From: Planctomycetota bacterium
GTDB lineage: Bacteria > Planctomycetota > GCA-002687715
DNA length: 33,562 nucleotides
Direction of reading: 5' to 3'
Assembly: GCA_002687715.1 (NCBI GenBank)
Contig: NZBC01000005.1
Location: forward strand, 1 to 33,562
The notes beneath the pieces were generated by a model. That model was not told the origin of the DNA. It was given only the letters and a program-made list of their open reading frames with translations, and made no database searches. Shown one piece after another: positions 28,787 through 33,562 of this stretch. Within the stretch, counting starts at the first letter, position 1; each line of letters begins with the position of its first letter. A program made the position numbers and the translations under genes.

Positions 28787-28811
28787 ATCAGAGCAGATTG
28801 CTTCACACGCT

Positions 28812-28830
28812 CTGGAGGTCCGCGCTCCCG
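28812..28830. repeat. REP-like palindromic repeat, partial copy 4
   Basis: CTGGAGGTCCGCGCTCCCG repeats the right half of copy 3 and its tail; the left arm is lost or replaced by TTCACACGCT. It ends 43 bases after copy 3. Confidence 0.7.
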
Positions 28831-28860
28831 GCAGAAGATCCGCGTCCCCCGGGACCGTCA

Positions 28861-28866
28861 TACAAT
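28861..28866 (+). promoter_or_regulatory. Possible -10 box upstream of coaB
   Basis: TACAAT (5/6 match to TATAAT) lies 9 bases before the coaB ATG. No convincing -35 box stands at the right distance, so a start here would give a nearly leaderless mRNA. Weak evidence. Confidence 0.25.
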
Positions 28867-28875
28867 CCCACCACC

Positions 28876-29535
28876 ATGCGTTTCCTCATCTCCGGCGGAC
28901 CCACCCACGAGTTCCTCGACGACGTGCGGTATCTCGGCAACCCGAGCACGGGTGGCCTGGGGATCGCCGTCGCGGAAGCGGCCCGGCAGGCGGCGCACCC
29001 CGCGACGCTGGTCCTGGGTCCGACCCATCTCGCCGATCCGGCGGGGGTGGAGGTCGTCAGGGTGGTCTCCGCCAACGAAATGCACGCTGCGATGACCGAT
29101 CGCCTCGCATCAGCTGACGCCGTGGTGATGACCGCAGCCGTGTCGGACTACCGCCCCAAGTCCCGCGTTGTGGGCAAGATCAAGAAGGGGGCCCAAGAAC
29201 TGGTGCTGGACCTGGTCAAAAACCCCGACATCTTGGGGGACTTAGGTAAGATGGCCGGGGACCGGGTACTCGTGGGGTTTGCGCTTGAAGCCGCACCACC
29301 CGAGGAAGCCCGGGAGCTGGCCAGGGGCAAGCTCGACGCCAAGAACCTCGACCTCGTCGTCCTCAATCGCTGCGGGTCCTTCGGAGGCTCCGGCATGGAG
29401 GACGTCACCGTCCTCGCAAGGACGGGCACGGTTACGGAGTTGGGTGCGATCGACAAGGCGTCCCTGGCGCGGTGGCTCGTCGACTGGTGCGAGCGCGAGG
29501 GCGGGAATGGCCAACGGGGAAAAGGCAACTTGTGA
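28876..29535 (+). CDS. coaB: Phosphopantothenate-cysteine ligase (CoaB), stand-alone
   Basis: A 219-residue Rossmann-fold enzyme joining cysteine to phosphopantothenate, the step before CoaC. The opening MRFLISGGPTHEFLDDVRYL followed by NPSTGGLGIAVAE matches the CoaB nucleotide-binding start, and AAVSDYRPK, KNPDILGDL, VGFALEA and the K-AKNLDLVVLN stretch complete the fold. Length matches a separate CoaB rather than the C-terminal half of CoaBC. ATG 28876 is clear. Translation upstream in the same frame runs through repeat DNA and is not real. It overlaps dut by 29 bases. Confidence 0.93.
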   Translation: MRFLISGGPTHEFLDDVRYLGNPSTGGLGIAVAEAARQAAHPATLVLGPTHLADPAGVEVVRVVSANEMHAAMTDRLASADAVVMTAAVSDYRPKSRVVGKIKKGAQELVLDLVKNPDILGDLGKMAGDRVLVGFALEAAPPEEARELARGKLDAKNLDLVVLNRCGSFGGSGMEDVTVLARTGTVTELGAIDKASLARWLVDWCEREGGNGQRGKGNL

Positions 29536-30022
29536 CCCGACGTCGACCGACGTCAAGCAGCCGCTCCGCGTGCGCGTGACCCGGCTTCCGGGCACCGACG
29601 ACCTCCCGCTCCCCCGTTACGCAACGCCGGGTTCCGCCGGAGCCGATCTCTGCGCAGCCGTGACCGAACCCGTCACCGTGCGCATGGGAGAGATCGCCTT
29701 GATCCCGACCGGGCTTTCTCTGGAGATCCCGGTCGGCTTCGAGGGTCAGGTGCGGCCGCGGTCGGGGCTCGCGCTCCGCGCAGGGCTCACGCTCGTCAAC
29801 GCTCCCGGCACCATCGACTGCGACTACCGCGGTGAAGTGAAGATCATCGTCACCTGCCTCTCGAAGACACCGTGCGTCATCGAGCGGGGCGAACGAATCG
29901 CCCAACTCGTGATCGCGCCCGTCCGGCAGGCGACGTTCGACGAGGCCGACGTCCTCACCGAGACCGAACGCGGAGAGGGCGGCTTCGGCCACACGGGACG
30001 CGAGGCGCTCACGACGGTCTGA
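29507..30022 (+). CDS. dut: dUTP diphosphatase
   Basis: A 171-residue trimeric dUTPase that hydrolyses dUTP to dUMP, keeping uracil out of DNA and feeding dTMP synthesis. All five motifs are present: PGSAGADLCA (41-50), RPRSGLA (83-89), NAPGTIDCDYRGE (98-110, with catalytic Asp104), GERIAQLVIAP (128-138) and the P-loop-like RGEGGFGHTG (155-164). ATG 29507 gives a 20-residue lead before the fold and lies inside coaB, so coupling is likely; later GTG codons are possible starts. ftsK begins 32 bases after. Confidence 0.96.
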   Translation: MANGEKATCDPTSTDVKQPLRVRVTRLPGTDDLPLPRYATPGSAGADLCAAVTEPVTVRMGEIALIPTGLSLEIPVGFEGQVRPRSGLALRAGLTLVNAPGTIDCDYRGEVKIIVTCLSKTPCVIERGERIAQLVIAPVRQATFDEADVLTETERGEGGFGHTGREALTTV

Positions 30023-30054
30023 CCGTCGCACAGCCACGGAGGTTGGGGAACACG

Positions 30055-32469
30055 ATGAGCAGGATGCGGCGGCTCCTTGCCTGGGCCCTGCTGCTGTCGG
30101 CGGTCTGGGTCGCACTTTCATTCGCGACGTACGACCCGTCCGCGAACGCAAGCGGTGCGACGAATCTCGGCGGGACGGTGGGCCGCTTTCTGGCGTCTAC
30201 CCTCGTCGAGGCGTTCGGCATCGGTGCGTTTGTACTCGCGTTCTACCTCGCGTTGCTCGGTTACCTCGTGCAGACCCACCGCGTTCCGAAGGAGCCCATC
30301 CTCCGCGTGCTCGGCCTCGCCGTGTGCATGCTCACGTTGGGTGCGTTCTGGCAGGCGCTTCTGCCCGACCGCACGTTCCCGGGCGGAAGCGTGCCGCTCG
30401 GCGGCATCCTCGGCGACGAGATCACCGTCCGGCTCGACGCAGCGCTCGGCTCCGTGATCACTTTGCTCACGATGGGAATCGGCGGTCTGGCGGGGCTGCT
30501 GCTCGCCACCGACGACCTCATACCGAACCTGATTCGGGGCGGTCGGCTGCCGCTGAACGGCGAAGGACGCGCGACCCTGCGCCAGATCCTCGCCAAGCGG
30601 CTCGAGGAAGCGATCGGCCGCGGCGAGCCGGAGAAGGCGGCCAACGCGGAAGCGGCGAAGACACCGGCGCCGAAGAAGCGAACCCAGCGGAAGAAGCCCG
30701 CCCGCAAGGCCGCAGTCGCCGAGGAGGAGGAACTCGAGGAAGAGGAAGAACTCGAGGAGGAAGAAGACGAGCTCGAGGACGAGGATCCCGATCTCGAGGA
30801 GGAAGAGGAAGAGTACGAGGAAGAAGAAGAGGAGGAGGAGGAGGAAGAAGAAGAGGAAGAAGAGGAACCCGAGCCCATCCGTGTCAACGTCCCGAAGATC
30901 CGCCAGGCTGCCACGCCCGTCAGCGCCGACGGCATCGAGGTCATCAAGCTCAAACGCGACCCCAAGATGACCGGCGCGGGGAAGTACTCCCTTCCCCCAC
31001 TCGCGCTCCTGGCCGAGCCGACCTACGTCCGCGAGCGGGAGTCCGACGCGGTGCTGCAGAAGAAGGCCGCCCAGCTCGAGGAGGCCCTGCAGGATTTCCA
31101 CGTCAGCGCGAGCGTTGACGAGATCGAGCGCGGCCCCGTCATCACTCGCTTCGACCTGGTGCTCGAACGCGGCACCAAGATCTCCAAGGTCACGGGCCTG
31201 GCTGACGACCTGGCGTTGGCGCTGGGGGTCGGCCGCGTCCGGATCGCACCGGTGAAGGGCAAGTCGGTCCTCGGCGTCGAGATCCCGAACCGGAAGCGCG
31301 AGACGGTATTCCTCCGCGAGCTCACCGCGTCGGACGAGCTCACGAAGCGGAAGATCGCGATCCCGCTCTTCCTCGGCAAGGACGCGTCCGGACACCCCAT
31401 CATCGAGGATCTCGCAACGACGCCCCACCTGCTGATCGCCGGGCGCACGGGCGCGGGCAAGTCGGTCTTCGTCAACGACCTCATCCTTTCCATCCTGCTC
31501 ACGCGGTATCCGGAGGAGGTCCGCCTCATCATGATCGACCCGAAGAAGGTCGAGCTCGAGGTCTACCAGGACATCCCCCACCTGCTCACGAAGGTAGAGA
31601 GCAACGCGAAGAAGGCGACCAAGATCCTCGAATGGTGCGTCAACCAGATGGAGGAGCGCTACGAACTCCTCGCCGCGACCGGCGTCCGCCATCTGACGTC
31701 CTACAACAAGATGGCCACCAAGACGAAGCGGGAGAAGCTCCTGAGCCTGTACTCCGAGGAGGAGGTCGACAAGCTCCCTGCGTTCATGCCGTACATCGTG
31801 ATCATCGTCGACGAGCTGGCGGACCTCATGATGGTGGCGGGCAAGGAGGTCGAGCAGGCGATCGCCCGACTGGCCCAGAAGGCGCGCGCGGTCGGGCTAC
31901 ACGTGGTCCTCGCGACGCAACGCCCCAGCACCGATGTGATCACGGGGCTCATCAAGAGCAACCTGCCCGCCCGCATCGCGTTCCAGACGCGAACGGGAAT
32001 CGACAGCCGCACGATCCTCGACCGCTACGGCGCCGAGAAGCTGCTCGACAAGGGCGACATGCTCTACCTGTCGTCGACCAGCGACAACCCGCGTCGCGTC
32101 CAGGGGCCATTCGTCTCGGACGGCGAGGTCGAGGCGATCGTCGGCTACCTCAGGGAACACGCGTCACCGCTGTACACGCAGAACCTCGAACAGGTGAAAG
32201 CGAACAGCAGCGACGCCCAGTCCGTCATGCACCAGGACGACCTCTTCGAAGAGGCCGTCGACGTCATGTTCGCCAGCGGCATGGCGTCGGCGTCGGGTCT
32301 GCAGCGGCGCATGAAGGTCGGATACGCCCGCGCTTCACGACTCATCGACCTGATGTCGGATGCGGGCATCGTGTCGGAACACCGGGGCTCGAAAGCGCGC
32401 GAGATCCTGATGAGCCCGGAAGAGTGGGAGGAGATGCGGGCGAGCGTCAAAGCTGGCGCCTCCCGTTGA
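30055..32469 (+). CDS. ftsK: FtsK/SpoIIIE-type DNA translocase
   Basis: The 804-residue protein pumps DNA at the division septum to clear and resolve chromosomes. It has four N-terminal membrane helices (about 7-25, 52-72, 82-102 and 131-151), a linker with a Lys/Arg patch then a very acidic segment (about 223-273, including 17 consecutive Glu), an alpha domain, the RecA-like motor with Walker A GRTGAGKS (463-470) and Walker B Asp586/Glu587, the TQRPSTDVITGLIK segment, and a C-terminal gamma winged helix (FEEAVDVMFAS to SPEEW) that reads KOPS-like motifs. Arg replaces the commoner Thr in the Walker A loop. GGAGG (30038-30042) precedes ATG 30055. Confidence 0.97.
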   Translation: MSRMRRLLAWALLLSAVWVALSFATYDPSANASGATNLGGTVGRFLASTLVEAFGIGAFVLAFYLALLGYLVQTHRVPKEPILRVLGLAVCMLTLGAFWQALLPDRTFPGGSVPLGGILGDEITVRLDAALGSVITLLTMGIGGLAGLLLATDDLIPNLIRGGRLPLNGEGRATLRQILAKRLEEAIGRGEPEKAANAEAAKTPAPKKRTQRKKPARKAAVAEEEELEEEEELEEEEDELEDEDPDLEEEEEEYEEEEEEEEEEEEEEEEEPEPIRVNVPKIRQAATPVSADGIEVIKLKRDPKMTGAGKYSLPPLALLAEPTYVRERESDAVLQKKAAQLEEALQDFHVSASVDEIERGPVITRFDLVLERGTKISKVTGLADDLALALGVGRVRIAPVKGKSVLGVEIPNRKRETVFLRELTASDELTKRKIAIPLFLGKDASGHPIIEDLATTPHLLIAGRTGAGKSVFVNDLILSILLTRYPEEVRLIMIDPKKVELEVYQDIPHLLTKVESNAKKATKILEWCVNQMEERYELLAATGVRHLTSYNKMATKTKREKLLSLYSEEEVDKLPAFMPYIVIIVDELADLMMVAGKEVEQAIARLAQKARAVGLHVVLATQRPSTDVITGLIKSNLPARIAFQTRTGIDSRTILDRYGAEKLLDKGDMLYLSSTSDNPRRVQGPFVSDGEVEAIVGYLREHASPLYTQNLEQVKANSSDAQSVMHQDDLFEEAVDVMFASGMASASGLQRRMKVGYARASRLIDLMSDAGIVSEHRGSKAREILMSPEEWEEMRASVKAGASR
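30817..30867 (+). repeat. 51-base polypurine run inside ftsK
   Basis: Seventeen consecutive GAG/GAA codons make an unbroken purine tract on the plus strand, within a wider purine-rich stretch from about 30720. It encodes the acidic FtsK linker. Mixed GAG and GAA use suggests selection for the Glu run rather than simple slippage. Confidence 0.85.
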
Positions 32470-32496
32470 GTCGAGCAACGCCGACGAGGGAACACC

Positions 32497-33562
32497 ATGT
32501 CCGAGATCGCTGAAAACAAGGCCGAGGAAAGCAACGGCGGTTTCCTGCCCGTCGCCCTGTTCTTCGTATCCGTCGTCGCCCTCGCGAAGGCGTGCATGGA
32601 ATCGTTCAGCGGAAGCCCCCGGGTGCTGATCGAGTTCATGGGGCCGGCGCCGACCATCTTCACGCTGGCCGGCATGAGCCTGCTCGGAGCGCTGTGGTTC
32701 TTGCGCGGCGACGTCCAATGGCCGTTCCGCAAGATCCTCGCGATGCTGCTGATCGCACTGCCCCTCGCCGGCCTGCTCGGGACCCTTCAAGGCATCCCGG
32801 AACCGGAGACCCCAGCCGTCGGTGGGGTCGCCGGGCTCCCCCTCGGGACGGCATTCCTGAAGATGCCCGCCGTGATGGCGGCCGGTGCCGCCGCGCTCCT
32901 CAACCTCCTGACCATTGCCATGGCGTGGCGCCTCGCGTTCCAGTCGCCGCCAGCCGAGGACAGCTCAGCAGTCGCCCTCGCCCATGCGCTCGCCCGCCAG
33001 GAAGAGGAGACTCGCGCACACGCTGGCGCCGGTGAGCCGATCGCCGCGGCCGCGACCGCGGTCCTCGAACCGCCAGAGGAAGGTGGGATCGACGACGACG
33101 CCCCAGACGAATCCGAGGCCCAGGAAGAGAGCGCCGACCAAGACACCTCCAACGTCGCGGAAGAGGAAGAGCCGGACCTCCTGCTCGCTGCGAGCCGTCT
33201 CGCCGCGATGGAAGAGCGTGAGCCGGAGCCCGAACCGGAACCCGTCCCGCCGCACCTCGACCAGAGCCGCATCCTCGCTGGCGTGCTCCACGAGGACGTC
33301 CCGCTGGACGACGTACCCGAGCCGATGCTCGCCCTGCGCGAGGAGGCCCCGGAGCCCGATGACGCCGTCGAAGCCCGTTTCTCCGCCATCGTCGCCCGCG
33401 AATCCGGCGCCCTGCCGATCGACGCCGACACGTCGCTGACCGAGGCCGCACTCCTCGGTGCGGCCGCCGGCGAAGCCGAGGTCGTCGGCGAACTCCTGGC
33501 AAGCGAGGAGGTCGAAGGAGAAGCCGGCGGGGAACTCGAAGGAGAAGCCGGCGGGGAACTCG
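32497..33562 (+). CDS. Membrane protein with long acidic, repeat-containing tail (3' end outside window)
   Basis: The frame opens at ATG 32497 with GAGGG about 6 bases upstream and stays open to the window edge (355 codons). Four hydrophobic segments fill the first 150 residues: FLPVALFFVSVVALAKA, PTIFTLAGMSLLGALWFL, ILAMLLIALPLAGLLGTL and AAGAAALLNLLTIAMAW. A long acidic region rich in Glu, Asp, Ala and Pro follows, ending in the 8-residue unit EGEAGGEL given twice, probably with more copies beyond. I do not recognise the family. It follows ftsK by 27 bases, so an operon is likely, and the helices-plus-acidic-tail plan echoes the FtsK N-terminus. Function is unknown. Confidence 0.8.
   Translation, partial: MSEIAENKAEESNGGFLPVALFFVSVVALAKACMESFSGSPRVLIEFMGPAPTIFTLAGMSLLGALWFLRGDVQWPFRKILAMLLIALPLAGLLGTLQGIPEPETPAVGGVAGLPLGTAFLKMPAVMAAGAAALLNLLTIAMAWRLAFQSPPAEDSSAVALAHALARQEEETRAHAGAGEPIAAAATAVLEPPEEGGIDDDAPDESEAQEESADQDTSNVAEEEEPDLLLAASRLAAMEEREPEPEPEPVPPHLDQSRILAGVLHEDVPLDDVPEPMLALREEAPEPDDAVEARFSAIVARESGALPIDADTSLTEAALLGAAAGEAEVVGELLASEEVEGEAGGELEGEAGGEL
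33514..33561 (+). repeat. 24-base in-frame tandem repeat at the window edge
   Basis: GAAGGAGAAGCCGGCGGGGA plus ACTC (24 bases) occurs twice without mismatch at 33514-33537 and 33538-33561, coding EGEAGGEL. Perfect identity suggests recent expansion. The window ends one base into what may be a third copy. Confidence 0.85.

Overview
The window is a dense, high-GC stretch of bacterial chromosome holding about 29 protein genes and two serine tRNA genes. Nothing in it looks like a prophage, an insertion sequence or a CRISPR array. Several traits together suggest Planctomycetota or a close relative, although no rRNA is present to settle this: an McsA-McsB-ClpC cluster outside any Firmicute-like context, a Ser/Thr kinase with a long helical C-terminus, a YdjY-domain protein, a PEGA lipoprotein and many proteins tethered by one N-terminal membrane segment. 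The taxonomic call is an inference.

Layout. 1-296 holds a repeat-rich leader with REP-like palindromes and an 11-bp tandem repeat. It precedes a short flagellin gene (297-1121), which converges on nnrD (minus strand, 1131-1991). Two tRNA-Ser genes (UGA and GCU) follow, and a PEGA lipoprotein gene begins almost at the 3' end of the second tRNA; its reading frame appears broken by one base. Next comes mcsA-mcsB-clpC (3021-7266), a protein-arginine phosphorylation and Clp proteolysis module without ctsR. 7332-12823 is a same-strand group: a Ser/Thr kinase split by a one-base frameshift, a small anchored protein, a YdjY-domain protein and an alanine-rich membrane protein. A CslA/cellulose-synthase-like GT2 gene (minus strand) has a strong sigma70-type promoter in the divergent spacer it shares with queA. 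queA, ligA, a Na+/phosphate cotransporter, a PhoU-like protein and thiE follow in one direction, then a TPR membrane protein and a minus-strand helical-repeat protein.

From 22558 to the end all genes are on the plus strand: a single-domain receiver, groES, groEL (with a clear terminator), tpiA, secG, yicC, gmk, rpoZ, separate coaC and coaB genes, dut, ftsK, and a membrane/acidic-repeat protein cut by the window edge.

How the genes work together. McsA/McsB/ClpC tag and unfold damaged proteins, while GroES/GroEL refold them. The cotransporter and PhoU-like protein form a phosphate-uptake pair. The gmk-rpoZ-coaC-coaB-dut-ftsK run is housekeeping (nucleotides, CoA, RNA polymerase, chromosome segregation). 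I see no clearly new biological system. The best leads are the palindromic repeat family shared by two distant intergenic regions, two single-base frameshifts (one in a lipoprotein abutting a tRNA, one in a kinase), the kinase/YdjY group of unknown role, the receiver-hairpin-groESL arrangement, and coaC with a probable CTG start.
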